A stretch of DNA of 64,000 nucleotides from Coniella vitis (taxonomy: Eukaryota; Ascomycota; Sordariomycetes; Diaporthales; Schizoparmaceae). The notes under the pieces were generated by a model. It was not told where the DNA came from, ran no database searches, and saw nothing but the letters and a program-made list of their open reading frames with translations. This document shows, piece after piece, positions 31,411 to 43,738 of this stretch (positions are counted from its first letter, which is position 1; each line of letters opens with the position of its first letter). The position numbers and the translations under genes are program-made. The DNA lies in assembly GCA_011317545.1 (NCBI GenBank), contig WUJK01000002.1:1116001-1180000 (forward strand), given 5' to 3'.

Positions 31411-34400
31411 ATGGATGGCTCCTCACGACCCCTTGCCGACTACTTCTGGATCGCCGGCATAGAAGAGATCGAGTACCATGATAATGAGCCACTCGACACC
31501 CGGCCGCTCAGCACCCTTCAACTGGACGACACCATCAAGGAGGACAATGAGGGTCCCGAGTCCGCTCCTGGCTCGCCCGCCAACAACCATGCTGCCCGCC
31601 ACTCGCGCCGTAATTCGGTGAACCGAGTCTCCAAGGCGCCCAGCGACATGCGCTTTTCGATACAGACTGTAGGCGAGGAGGACGATGGGAATACCCGAAG
31701 CAATAGGAGCAGCGCTACCATTCGGCCCATCGGCCCCATTAACGGCGATGCCAACGGCACTACCAATGGCAGTGACGATGCCGTCACCTTCTCCGACACC
31801 CCAGCTGCCTTCCTTCCGCCTGCGGGCGGTGGTGTGGGCTTCACGGGCTTGCCAGACTTCGACTTTGACGAGGCCTTGCTAAAGTTTGCCGCCGAGCGCG
31901 AGAACTTCCTCGATGACCTGAGCTTTACTGCTGGCGCAAAGCTGCAACCACGAGCCCCAATGGTCAATCCTCGGACAGAGAGAATAAAGGCCGAAGAGGG
32001 CGACCCCAGCGGGAGGATCAGTCCCCTGAGGAGCATCCGGGGTAGTATCCGGCGCAAAATCAGCTTTAGGGATATGAATAGCGTCAAGAGACAGACCACC
32101 ACCGTCAGACAACGACCAGGTATGTGTTGACTCCCTTTTTTCGAAAATCTGCTGCGATTTTTGATGTCAGAACAGTCTACTCATATATATCTTCCAGCTT
32201 CCATCCGAACTACCAAACGACTTAGCAACTACAACTCCGTCATTCCTCCACCAGAACCACTCAACCTAGATCCAAACATGCACCCGCTCAGGCGGCGCTT
32301 TGAACCCAAGCTGCTGGATAGTTATCCCAAGAACGTACCCGACGAAGTGGCTCGGAGAGGCAGATTCCCAGACTATGTGCCCATGTTTGCCTTTCCCAAC
32401 GATATACAAATTGTCTCCTCGGATGACCGGCCTCGCCCAACGTGGCACGGCTTCACCATGACGAGCGATGATAATTCCAAAATCTACGGCATTACTGTTA
32501 TTATATGGACACCGCTCAGCGTCGAGGTTGCAGATCAGGTCGAAAAGAAATGTGAGGCATGGAGGCAGAGGCACATGTCAGACGAAGAGCGAGAGCTCGC
32601 TGCAAGTCTCGGGGCGCGGCTCGCGGCAGAGCGCGCAAACTTGTCGCAACTGCTTGCCAAGCTTCCCACTATCCCCTCTGGCTCTTCGGCTAGGGATCTT
32701 CTCGACGACCAGATTAGCACAGTGGAGGAGAAGATCAGTCTCATGACTGACATGCTGCGACCGCTCAGGCACGGCGCCGCGTCCAAGATTGACGGACTGA
32801 CAGCGGGAGAAACTGGTCTGTGGACGCCGCGCGCATATGGTATCCTGGGCCGGGACGAAACCAAAATCTCGTTCTGGAAGGAATGGCTGCGCGCCATCAT
32901 TGTGCCCATGAACGATGGGGCCATCATGAGGGTTCCTCCCAGCTCTCCCAAGGTGGGACGTTGGCAGCCGCTTGAGCGGTACGTTGTCAATCTCTGCATG
33001 GAGGCTCTCAGCCCTCTGAGCTCCAAGACACAAGTCGAGCTGGGTCTGAGAGAGCTCCGCCTCTACTGCCGCAAGGAGGCTGGCAATGAGCTTCCAGGAT
33101 CGCGCAACGTCGACATCTATGCACTCTTTCGCTGTCTGTCTCTCGAGAATATTTTGGCGCTTTTCGAGTACGCCATGTCCGAGTCGCGCATCATTTTCGT
33201 TTCCTCTTACACAGCCATGTTGCACCTTGCATGTCATGCGCTCGTCAATCTCATGTACCCGCTCAAGTGGGCTAGTGTTTTCATTCCCGTTCTACCAGCA
33301 AGACTCCTTTCCGCTCTCGACGCTCCATGCCCGTACATTGTCGGCATCGAAAGGCGCTACGACAATATCGAGCTCCCCGAGGACGACTATGTGCTCGTGG
33401 ACCTTGACAAGGACACAATTGACGCTACGTCGCAACCGATGCGGCTCCCTCGACAACACCGCAGAAAGCTGCTCTCCTTGCTGCAGATTGCTGCGCCACA
33501 TCGATTGAGGTACGGCGTGGCATCTGGTGCTCCTCCGTATGCGATTGAGGCGTTTCCCTACGACTCATTCTCGGCAGAGCACGAAGCACTCTTCAACTCG
33601 AGACCGGTGCCCAGTACGTTGGGCAAGTGGGTGTCGCAGAACTCTTCGACCTTTGGCGAGCCACTGCCGCCAGAGCAAATACGCAAGCCCATCTTCAACG
33701 CGTTTTCTCATGCCCGTCCTGACCTTCAAGGCAGACCGACCACGGCACGGTCTGGCAAGACCAGCCCGCAGTCGTCAGTCTCTCCCAACTCGACGCATTT
33801 CCCCCCTATGCCGACCACACCAGTCTCCAAAACCGATTCAGGCTTTGCAGGTGCCAACACACTGAGAGAGAAGCGCTCTGGACACTTTGAGCCCAAGCCT
33901 CGAAGAAGCTCTTCTTTTGGTGGTGAACAACACCCACCAACACATCGGCCCAGCTTGCCGTACTTGAACGGACACGGCGCCAACCTCTCGATTTCATCTG
34001 TTTCTGGGGACTCTTCCTCGTCATATAATGCGGGCTATGCTCCATCATCATATGCACAGTCAACAATCGCCGCGTCAACAGTCATGCCAAACATGCTTAT
34101 CCAGCCTGTGGAGAACACGGACACGACGGTCTGGGTCGAGGGTCACTGCATGGAATGGAATGTCAACGAGCGTGATTCATTGTGCGGAATTTGTGATGAG
34201 CGGTCAGAGGGCGACGGATTGTTCAAGTGTCGCGGTTGTGGCACTTCGGTCCACAACCGCTGTCTTGGCTTTGTCTGCCTTGTCTGCCCTGTTGCCTTCC
34301 ACCAGGACAGAGTGCGCGCAGCATTCGTTCGCTGTCTTGCCAGCTTGTTGTTTACGTACCGCAAGTACCTCGGCCGGCCCACAAAGCTGCAAAAGGAGAA

Positions 34401-34995
34401 TGGCCAGCTTTTTGCGTTTGACATGAGCGGATTTATCAAGAGCTTGCCCTATGATCAACAAGAGTATGCCAACATGATGAGGGAAACACAGGGTAAGTAC
34501 TCTTTCTATGCGACCCTATCACTGACCAACTGGAGTGATTCAATGCTAACAGCACTTTCTTACCCAGTCTTTAACGAATTCATTCATGAGAGAGAACGCA
34601 ATCCAGTGAGCCACCCCGACATCCGTCTCTTCGACGAGATCTTGGTGGCCAAGCGAGCCCGTGGACGCCCTGGCCTGTCGGCTGGTTTCTCGCGCCTCTC
34701 GACCATTCGCGCGAGCCACGGCGCATCGAGTGGCTTTAGTAGTTCGCCTTCCAAGCAGTCTAGGGTGAATGGATTCTTGGGCGACACCTCGGATCACATT
34801 TGGCGAACGGCCTCGGTGCCAGTGCCTACGTCCAAATTTGCGGGCGATTACCACGCCATCGTCTCGAGGATTCCGGCAAAGCTTGATCCATCTTTGATTA
34901 AGGAACCTCGGTCTATTCAAGGTGCGCCCAGGCCAGAGGCAAAGGGAAAGGGCTTTTTGAGGAAGCAAGTTGGAAGCTCAGTCGGCACGCCATAA
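31411..34995 (+). CDS. DENN-domain protein with C1-type zinc finger (Rab GEF)
   Basis: DENN proteins exchange GDP for GTP on Rab GTPases in membrane traffic. Exons 31411-32119, 32198-34492 and 34568-34995 (introns 78 and 75 nt) give 1143 residues. The first 236 residues are mostly disordered but begin ADYFWIAGIEEIEY, a conserved entry to the DENN module. A uDENN segment starts near 294 (FPDYVPMFAFPNDIQIVS); the cDENN core is about 553-640 (FEYAMSESRIIFVSSY, LLSALDAPCPYIVGIER). After a Ser-rich linker comes a C1-like finger at about 885-935 with ligands in CGIC, CRGC, H and CLVC. The C-terminus is compatible with dDENN-associated sequence. The Rab partner is not readable. Convergent with TRAPPC13. 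Confidence 0.92.
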
Positions 34996-35917
34996 TCTGG
35001 TGAGGCTTTTGCATTCGGGAGAAGATGGCTTATTCTCTTGCTCACATCGAAGCTGAGGTGGCAAGCAGCATACAGGAAGTTGTGGAATACTTGGTCAGGC
35101 ATAGCGAGTTCAATGAGACACTTGAAGAGTACAACAGGTCTAGCAGGATACAACAAACCTATAGGGTCAAGGGTCGAGTTTAAACAGGCAGTGATCCCCC
35201 TGTCTCCTGCCAGGCCGTGACAGGCAGACTGATTGGAAGATAGAACTGTAAATGGGATAGAGAAAAAAGGGCAGAACGAAAGCAAGAGAGCAAGAATGAG
35301 AAGTTTGGATCACTCTACAGGGGGCGAGAACTGGATGTTTGACGATTGGCAACATTTGTCGGAGAAACAAGAGGAAAAGAAACAGCCAAGAGAGAAAGAG
35401 AAGGTCATCATCATGTATAAGTAAGACAAATATGGATAGAAATTGGTCCATCGGTCGGGTTTTGTCAGTAGGCATCATCACTACTATCACTATTTCTACT
35501 GCTGCTGCTCTTGTTAATACCAAAGCACAGCATTGGGCATTTGTTGGGGCCCGGGGGGGTTGTGAAATGCAAGATATAGCGCTTGTTTCTTTTTTTTTTT
35601 TGCTATTATCACAGAGTGTTGGAATCAATCGGAGATGATAGCAAAGCGAAAGGTACAGCGAGTGAGATTACAAGCGTGAAAGAAAATGAGCATTTTGAGC
35701 ATTGTGCATGACGTGTCTTTGATATCATGTTAGTACAGTAACAGCACGATACCATGGGCTTGGTAATACTGTAAGCATTGTAGTCTTACAATTTCTCTTT
35801 GACAGTTTATAGAGTCAGGTTTGTTACCTGCTTCTAGAATCATATCCAAGCTATTTTTGCTTCCTCACTGATCAATTACCACAAATCCTACTCCCTCAAC
35901 GGGGATACCAGTAGATG
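34996..35917. other. Convergent 3' region, DENN gene / TRAPPC13
   Basis: 922 bp between facing stop codons. It contains a short poly(T) tract near 35590. No gene recognised. Confidence 0.55.
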
Positions 35918-37209
35918 TCATGAATGCCTGGTCCCCAGTTTACCTGTAGAAAGCCACCCCCTACTCCCCATCTCACCCCGCCAGCCAATTCCTAACGTCC
36001 CAAACGCAATCCGCCCGCTCTCATCCGGACGAACAACAATCACAGCGGCGCCTGCACCATGATCACGCTCTTGCTTTTGCTCTTCGACGATAAAACACAC
36101 CTGCTCCACTTCCGCTGGGTGCAGCACAGGCTTGGGGCTGCCGCTCGCCTCCCAATTGCAATCCCGATATGCAAGCCCCGGTTCGAGGTCCAAAACAACG
36201 CGCTCGAGCTGCATGGTATCCTCGGAGCAGTTTTCCAGCTGCGCCTCGAGGATCCATCTTCTTCTTGTCATTGTTGTCTGCTTGGCCGCTTGTTCACCTT
36301 CGGGCGGCGGTGTTTGCAGATTTTGTACGGCAAGTGGAGGTAACCGCCCTGCCTTTGTACGTACAATCAAGCTCGGCTTACAGACGAACTGGTAGAGTTT
36401 GCGAAAGGACCGCGTGCGGCCTGATGTGTCGGTCGCTTCATAGTAGGATACCGTCACGGCTAGCACGTGGTTGCCTTCTTCCTTGAGGTCAAAGTGGACA
36501 ATGCGCTGGAGGGTCTGGCCCGGTGAGAGGTCGGTTGCTACTGGCGCCGGTGCTTCAGTGATCGTCTTGCTGTCATCGGCATCTGTGGCGCCTGGTCTTG
36601 TCGCTGCTGTCGTGTTCGCATTTGCGTTTGGTGCAGGCGGACCAAGGACGAGCTTCGTGCTTGTGCTGGAGGAGGGTGTTTTCATCTCTGCTTCTATACG
36701 TACATCTCGAATTTGTTTCTTGGTTTGTGGTGGTGAGGATGGTACACCGGAGGCGGCATCGGTGGATGCGAGGAGATCCTCATGATTTGCGCACAGAGTA
36801 CAGGAAAAGGTCTCGCCTACATAGGCAGAGCCAAAAGACGGAGGTAGATTCAGAATCGGACTGAGGAGGAACGGGGCTGGATTTGTGTTGGCTGTCGATA
36901 AGGAGGCATCGTTGTTGGTGGCGCTGTCGCCGCCGCTGCTGTAGGCGAGAGAGGCTTGGAGAGGTGGCTGTGGTGGGTGAGCGGCGGTGCTGAGTGTGGA
37001 GGGTGAGGTGCTTGCTGGAAGGGGATACTGCGGAACGAGAGATGGCCGTGATAGTCTGGAAAGAGACAGAAGACGTATGTTAGTCTGGGTCCTGTCTGTT
37101 TCTTGGTGGCTGAGATTCGAGAATGCTCAACTACTTACCGGAGGACTTTGAGGGAAATGGAGTGCGGCTCCTTGACGGGGTCTAGCGAAGGGTATCGTTG
37201 GTGACTCAT
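35918..37209 (-). CDS. TRAPPC13: TRAPPC13 (DUF974), TRAPP-complex subunit
   Basis: A subunit of the TRAPP tether/GEF complexes acting at the Golgi. Exons 37139-37209 and 35918-37055 (intron 83 nt) give 402 residues, normal for the family. The start MSHQRYPSLDPVKEPHSIS leads to LRLSRPSLVPQYPLP. Later family marks are GETFSCTLCANHED, HFDLKEEGNHVLAVTVSY, FRKLYQFVCKPSLIVRTK, QLENCSEDTMQLERV, and the near-universal ending IGWRGEMGSRGWLSTGKL. An inserted Asn/Ala/Thr-rich loop follows the first strand block. S. cerevisiae lacks an obvious counterpart, so its presence fits a filamentous fungus. Same strand as the polymerase gene upstream of it. Confidence 0.94.
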
Positions 37210-37701
37210 TGTGCCTGTTTCATGGTGTTTTGATGGCGGTTGATGCCTTTCGAAGGAAGTGGGCTTGCTTTGTTTACTTGGTTTGTACTATGTAATAAGG
37301 AGACGCATGTCGTCAACGGTCGACTGTTATCGATAAAGCTCACCAGCACCAGATACGCAGGTACGTACATAGCAACTCAGACAGGGTTACCCTGCTCGAC
37401 CTAAGCAGCGCTATGTTCTATGTCCTTGTACTGACACGGAGCACGTGTCTAGTATTACATAGTGCTACTGTCCATTGATACCTTTGTACATAGTATCGAT
37501 ACATGCATATTGAAATACGGGTCACTGTACATCCCTATAAAGAGCAAGAGAGTATTCACGTTTCGACATGGTTGATTGTACTTGTCTCTAAGCGTATTGC
37601 CAATGCACTAGCTGACTTTAGGAGAACGCCCAAGACATTCCACACGGTTGACTTTTTCGCAGAAGAGTTGCGCACATCAGAAGCGATCTTATACTTGAGT
37701 G
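37210..37701. other. Intergenic, TRAPPC13 promoter
   Basis: 492 bp between the polymerase 3' end and the TRAPPC13 start. It holds TACTATGTA near 37286 and TACATAGTA near 37487, plus variants near 37369 and 37455. Confidence 0.55.
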
Positions 37702-39575
37702 TCATCTCCCTTCGAATTCATGATATCTCTTATGGGCAGCTATGGCAAAGGGTGGAATGGCATGTCCGCACGCCAGACAGATCTGGCTTCCCTCCAGTTC
37801 ATTCCATCCTTCCTGCTCATCCTCCGCATCTTCCGTGCTATAATCACCATCCCTGCTGTCGTTAGGAACGAATTGTGTAACAGATCCTGACCCAGCATCT
37901 CCATCGTTACCATCGTTGTAGGCTCTGAACTCTCGCAAAACATCCTCCTGTCTGCGAAACATCTGGGAAATGTCTCTTCCGCTGCCCACAGCACCTGTGT
38001 CACCAGCAGTGGGCACCATATTTGCTGCGCAAATGTTAATCATGCCGATATTCCAGCCGCCCTTTTCTGGGTTCAGAGCAGAAAACATCGGCATAAGCGT
38101 CTCCTTGACCAGCCTCGTCACAATAGCCGTGTCGTCAAGGCTGCTGGACGAGTGGAAAACAAATGTTGGAAGCGGCTGACTACGACTCGCTCGGCCCCAG
38201 TTGTACGGTTTGCTTTCACTGTACGATGTCTTGGGACGCGACGACAGGCGGAGCGTCTTTGGGTACGCGAGCCACCTTCTCCGCTTGTGTGGAGATGTGC
38301 CTGTGTCTACAAGGCCATCTTTTTGCTCCACTTGTGTCGAAGCCGCTCGATTGAGTTCCGCCTCCTCTGCTTCTTCCCTCAGGTCCACATACAAGCGACG
38401 CAGCAGAGACGCAGCAAGCTTCAACAACTCGCGCTCTATCTCTACGAATGTGTTGAGCCCTCCTTGCGCGCCAGGATATGTATCCTCAATCGAGATTTGA
38501 GTCGGGACATTGCGCGCAGCTTTGACCTCGGTGTCATCAACTCCGTGTAGAAGCGTCCATATCTTGTCTCCGACGCCCTTCTCTGATCCTGGCCGGCTGC
38601 CCAGCAATTTCTCAAGCAAGGGAGCAGAGACACCCGACCGATGCCGAAACTCGGCCACAGTCACGGCAGAGCCGTTGGTGTACGTGTCGGTATCCGCATT
38701 CTTATGCAGGTAGTAGCTCTCGAGTATATGTGTAATTTTGCCCCCGATTCCAGGGACTTTTCGGAGCCCGTGAGGGTCCAGAAAGCTGAGAACGTCCTCG
38801 TGTTGGAGTGATAGCAGCGTTGTCTGGTTTCTTGGCTTGTTGGCACTACCAACTAGTTTGCTTAGGAGCTTGTTGGTGGAAATACCGCAAGCTGAGGTGT
38901 AGCCTTGCTCTTCAATTTTGAGGCGGAGATAGCGAGCAAGATGCGAAGCAAGAAGAAGGCGCACATACAGCGGATTCTCGTAGCTGGTGGGGTCGTTGCC
39001 CTGAACGGCAGGCCCGACGACACAGCCAGCAACTGCCGAAGCGTCAAAGGAAAAGCCTTGCTCAGGATTCGTTCGCGAGAGACAGAAGAAGGAGCTCGCT
39101 AGGGCATTGCGATTCAACAAAGGCACGTTGTAAGCAACCATGTCAGTGACGTCGAGGAAAATCTCGTCCAGACCCAGCCGCTCGACCTTGTGGCTCCACG
39201 AGTAAGACCGCAGCATGGCATAGAGTCTCTTGGACACGTCGCGAAAGGCAGATAGATCCTCACCATCAGCCAGGATGAGGTCGGGGCAGACCTTTTTGGC
39301 GTCGGAGATGAGCTGCAGCTTGCGAACGCCGCGACGGCGAGCCACATAGTTGCACGTGGCTAGAATGCTCTTTTGCTTGATGCCCAGCGGCAGGGATTTG
39401 AGAGCGGGCTGGGCGTTCTCGACGACTTGGGCGTAAAAGCAGTCATAGTCCTGGGGAGGATGAGCAAGCCTGAGCAGACGGCAAGGGAGGGGTTCATGTT
39501 GCTCACAAAATGCAGAATGATCCTGTCTTGATGGAGACGTGGGAGCTTGGAGGTCGTTTGTGCTGCAAAGCCCAT
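37702..39575 (-). CDS. Y-family translesion DNA polymerase, Pol iota-like with UBZ
   Basis: Copies past DNA lesions at stalled forks. Exons 39507-39575 and 37702-39450 (intron 56 nt) give 605 residues. Splicing joins IILHF to DYDCFYAQV, the first catalytic motif (D24). PLGIKQKSILATCNYVARRR and GVRKLQLISDAKKVCP follow, then the acidic pair D118-E119 in RLGLDEIFLDVTD. A helix-hairpin-like KVPGIGGK and a little-finger region come next. The order and wording fit Pol iota better than Pol eta. The C-terminus has CLAC, then H596 and H600, a C-x2-C-x11-H-x3-H ubiquitin-binding zinc finger. All catalytic acids are present. The start at Met 39575 is preferred; an upstream Met at 39725 adds unlikely sequence. 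Confidence 0.9.
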
Positions 39576-39958
39576 AGTGCTCGACAGAGGATCCAGGACG
39601 TCACGCCCTTGAAATGACTGGCATGTTGGCTTCCTGAGTATACGCCCTGAGATGATTGGTGCCGCCACCCACAACCACCTTGACAGTGCCAAAGTGGATT
39701 GAGCAGCGATGAAGTAAGTGCTCAAGGCATTGACGTTGTTGCACCGGTGCGCCTTTGCTGAGCAATCAGATCGATGGGCCTGGGCCGCTTACATCGTACA
39801 GGACAGGTACACCGAGCTGAGTACCGCAGTACCACCGGCACTAACAGTACAGTACCAGCGTACCTACCTAGGGAGGTAATAGCACTATGTACTTATTTAT
39901 TAGTCACATGGGGCCCCTTGTAGCACGATAAGGAAATCGCTTGAGGATTCAAGAAATA

Positions 39959-40016
39959 CACACCCACACCCACACCCACACCCACACTCGCACCCACATC
40001 CACACCCACACTCACG
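39959..40016 (+). repeat. CACCCA-type hexamer repeat
   Basis: About nine imperfect ACCCAC units, with occasional CTCGCA or ATCCAC changes. It lies between two divergent genes. Confidence 0.9.
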
Positions 40017-40260
40017 CCGCACGCACTCACAAACTACGCACTCACGCAATCACATACCGAGGCTCCCGAAGCTGCAAGACCCCTCTTTCAGGGACACTCA
40101 TCGCCTCGCAATGTCGGGTGGAGTCGGCCGGAGTCAATCTTCCTTCTTTTTTATCAGCCAGCCGCCCTTCGAGAGAGAATCTAGACCCAAAAGGGGTCAT
40201 GCTTGCGCGACGTTGTACACCGACGGGTCCCGTGATCATCATGCTTCCTCTTTACCTTTT

Positions 40261-40267
40261 TATATAA
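40261..40267 (+). promoter_or_regulatory. TATA-like box of transesterase-like gene
   Basis: TATATAA after a short T run, 117 bp before the start codon at 40384. Confidence 0.5.
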
Positions 40268-40383
40268 CCACTCTCGCTCCTGGTTGAAGCATCTGTATCG
40301 ACTGGGAAACAAGAAGAGCAAAGCACTCGGCAGCAAAGTAGCCGAAGCAGAGCCCCGCTACTTCTGCGCGACCAACCGACAGG

Positions 40384-41697
40384 ATGGCTGCGGCTTTTGA
40401 GCAACAAATCCAGCGTCTTGTGGACGAGAAGAAGATTCCCGGTGCTACCTTCTATGCGTGCAACGCCTCGGGCAGTTTCCAATACCACAAAGCCCTTGGC
40501 TATGCCTCGTTCGAGCCAGATGAGAAGCCGTTGACCGAGGACCACTACATGTGGGCTGCGTCATGTACCAAGCTCCTGACCAGCATCTGCGTCATGCAGC
40601 TCGTCGAACAAGGCCGCCTCAAGTTGGATGACCAAGTCTATGAGGTCCTTCCTGAGCTGGCTGACCTCAAGATCATCACCCAGGCCGAGCCCGAGCCCGA
40701 GTACAAGCCAGCACACAACAAGATCACCTACAGACACCTGTTGACCCATACCTCGGGCCTTGGATACGACTTTTCTCATCCCACATTGGCTGCTTGGCGG
40801 CAGCGCAACCCACGTGCTGCGACGGGCCCCACGCAGCCGGTGCCCGAGCATTTCCACATACCCTTGATGTTTGAACCGGGCAGCGCCTGGATGTATGGCT
40901 GTGGTATTGACTGGGCCGGCCTTGCTGTCGAGCGGGTGGCAGGCATGGCTCTGGGCGACTACATGGACCAGTTCGTGTTCCACCCACTGGGAGTGGAGGC
41001 GAATAGCATCACATTCTTTCCGTTGCTAGTGCCTAACGCGCAGCTTGTCACCATGGCCCAACGGAGGGAGCATGACAGCTACGTACCTGGTTCTCAGTAA
41101 GTGCAGTCCGCATGCGCTCAAGGAGAGCCCGTCGCTCCTTTCCTTCTGTACGGGCAACAATGAATTGAGTGGCATAAAGCAGATGCTGACACTGTGTTGC
41201 GTTGCTCTAGAGGAAGCCAAGACCCCTCCAGGACGCAGTTCTGCTACGGCGGCCAGGGAACCTTCATTCGAGGGTTTGGCTATCTCAAGGTTCTCCAGAG
41301 TTTGTTGGCTGATGACCAAAAGCTGCTGAAGCGGGTAAGCGTGGCCGAACTGCTCAGGCCACAACTTGGCGAAGGCCCGAAAAAGGTGCTACGCGGCATT
41401 ATCGCCGAGAAGCCATTGTTCCAGCGGCTCGTCGCTCGCGGTTCTGAGACCATGTCTGTGGACCATTGCTTGTGCGGTGTCGTTGATGTGGATGGCAGGC
41501 CGGGTTTGCGAGGCAGAGGAACCGTCATGTGGGGAGGCGCAGCAAACCTCACGTGGGTTCTGGACCGAGAACTGTCCTTTTGCGCGTTGCAGGGAGCACA
41601 ACTTCTGCCAGCTGGAGATGCCCTGTACACGGACATCGCTATTGACTTTGAGAGGGCTATCAAGGAGCAAATGGCTGCTGGCGAGACAGCGAGTTGA
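40384..41697 (+). CDS. Beta-lactamase-fold serine hydrolase/transesterase-like
   Basis: Exons 40384-41096 and 41211-41697 (intron 114 nt) give 399 residues, typical for fungal proteins of the class C beta-lactamase/esterase fold, which includes acyltransferases such as LovD. The catalytic SxxK is S60-C-T-K63 in MWAASCTKLLTS, and the second-motif tyrosine lies in WMYGCGIDWAGLAVERV, where relatives usually have YSN; HLLTHTSGLGYDF is also typical. Near the C-terminus GRGTVMWGGAANLTWVLDRE is the usual glycine-rich strand. No signal peptide is visible. No polyketide synthase or other biosynthetic partner lies nearby, so a role in secondary metabolism is not supported; hydrolysis of a small ester is the safe reading. 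Confidence 0.9.
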
Positions 41698-43592
41698 AAG
41701 TGAAGGGCATCATAGTACAGGGCCCCGCAATTCCAATCAACAAAAGGACACTTCGAAACGAAACACAATCAAAGGCGCCCGTGCCAATTTTAGCACCATG
41801 AGCCAGAATCAAAAGAAGCGAGTGGTACTAAGTGGCTGTTAGCAGAGGCGCAGAACCGGTTGACAAGATCCTTCCTACTATGTAGTCTGGGATGCCGTTT
41901 TCTGGCTGAGCAATCCTCGCATTGCAGTCCACTCTCCACTCACCGACTTTTGCAGAAGAGATGAGCTCGATGCGTGCGCGTGATTGTGTGAGGGTGGCAG
42001 AAGGAAGGGCAAGCTGACTCGGTATGCATCCTGCTGTTGTCAAGCTTCTTCTTTTCCTTCTTTTCCTTCTCCTTCTCCTGCTTCTTCTGCTTCTAGCGGG
42101 ATCCACATTTTGTGCAAGTTGCTGCCTGTGCCTCTGAGACCTGCGTTTCCGCTGACCATGCACCCCTCTCAGGCCCTGTTGGACGGCACAGCAAGACCAG
42201 GCCCGGCCAGGCAGCTTCTCGCAAGCACACCATGCTCATCCATCGGTAGGGGACGATTTCGGCTACGGCGTCTACGTGGCGCTCCAGTCCCATCCCAAGG
42301 CTAGTCTCCCGGTTGCCGTTCCTTGGCCCCAGTCGGACTGCAGGTTGTTGAGAATCCCTCCGCCTGGGCAAGGTCGTCGGTCGCATGCCAGCTGGCCCCA
42401 TTTGTCCGCTGCAGAGCTGGGCGCGCCAGCGACAAGCGTCTGACGCCCGCCAAATGGCGCTAAACTGCAGACAAGACGAGCCCTTTGAGGGAGACTGGCG
42501 CAAAATGACTCGCACGGGCGCATTCCTGCGGCTCCTCGGTCGGTCCAAACCGTGCCATGCCTCCTCTCGTTCATGGCTGTGCTGCGACTGCCTTTTCTGC
42601 TTCTTTTGCGTACTCTGTAGGTGTGGCGTGTCTGCTAATCGTAAGCACCTTGTAGGCGCCACAGGTTGACTTGTCGAGTCCTCTTCCTGACATACTATGT
42701 GCACAGTACATAGTACACACCTGGCCTGTGGGTGTTTGACGAGAGCCGACGAGCTTGTTCATTGCTTTGTGCAGCGCGCAAAGCAGAGATGCGCGTGCTC
42801 TAGTAGACGCCATTGTGACGAGGCGGGCAGCACGATGCATGCAGCCGCCTTGATTGGCTAGACGCTGGGTGCCGCCATGCGGGTGCGCGGCGCTTATGGA
42901 CTCACGCGTGGGCATCGCAGCCAACCACGTTCGCGGTGTGGTTGGGCAGGATTTGCCGGATGCCGCGACAAGTGCAGAGAGGATCTGGCTATGGAGCCAC
43001 CACTCGACAGGAATTCCATCCTCGGCGACTTAGATGCAGGTGGGTGGTTTGTTCTGGCCACGGTCTTCCGGGCGTTGGGAAACCTCCTCCCTCTGCTCTC
43101 GTCTGCTCGCTCTCCTCTGACCCATCTCTTGCTTCTTCCCACCTTGCGGGTCCATCTGTCCGTCGCGATATGTATATGCTTCTTCTGCTCCGAAACTGAC
43201 TGGCTTGCTTGCTTGCCATTGACTGGCCCGTCCTGACCGCATGGTTACGCTGCATCGCTTGACGCACGACTACATACATAGTATACAGACCTATGCACGA
43301 AGCGAAAGCCGTTCTCCAGTTGACGCTGTCGCCCCCTGCCGTGGCCATTGTACCATAGCCGCCGAGTCTTCTACACAGTCTTTTGCTGGCGGGGTGCTTT
43401 CTCACGGCCGCTCACTCAGTCCTTTGCCGCCGCGGTCTTGGCCTGTCAACCCAGCTGCGCTGACGTCGTCTGAGAGTGTGTCGTCCTCTCCGCTCGGGCT
43501 GTTTGATGTTTCACATTACCTCGCGCGCTCCACCTTCGAAGCTCTCGTCCACTCAATCTTAAAGCCGCCAAACGTGCCCGTGGAACGTTGTT

Positions 43593-43630
<38 letters not shown>

Positions 43631-43738
43631 CGTCGTCCTCCTCCTCTTCCTCCTCCTCCTCTTCGTCGCCGTCGCCGTCGCCGCCTTGCTATACCTCACT
43701 TGCCTAGCCTCGCCCCGCTTTGTTCCAGCAGCAACAGC
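41698..43738. other. 2-kb intergenic region with triplet-rich leader
   Basis: No gene recognised. TACTATGTA lies at 41877, an inverted pair at 42693-42716, and TACATAGTA near 43275. From about 43,580 the sequence is GTTGTC/GTCGTC and CTCCTC repeats that run almost to the start codon at 43739. Open frames of up to 203 codons on the minus strand (42093-42704) have no domain-like pattern. Confidence 0.45.
43588..43683 (+). repeat. GTTGTC / GTC / CTC triplet repeats
   Basis: GTTGTC hexamers change to GTCGTC then CTCCTC and CGCCGT triplets, just upstream of the gene at 43739. If translated they would give poly-Cys/Arg, which argues they are untranslated. Confidence 0.9.

Larger units (their letters stand above)
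39576..40383. promoter_or_regulatory. Divergent promoter region, polymerase / transesterase-like gene
   Basis: 808 bp with CCTACCTAGG near 39862, an ACTATGTAC at 39884-39892, the CACCCA repeat, and a TATA-like box near the plus-strand gene. Confidence 0.5.

Noticed and set aside
39959..40016. CRISPR-like or telomere-like array
   Set aside because: A simple ACCCAC hexamer repeat with no spacers, internal to a chromosome region with genes on both sides.
42093..42704. 203-codon minus-strand open frame in a gene-free region
   Set aside because: Rich in Arg, Cys and Trp with no recognisable motif, no clear splice partners, and composition like GC-rich noncoding DNA. Not impossible, but unsupported.
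43241..43738. 166-codon N-terminal extension of the gene at 43739
   Set aside because: It would translate triplet repeats into long Cys/Arg runs; the MSGHQNPPPKRPRLSLQIK start looks natural.
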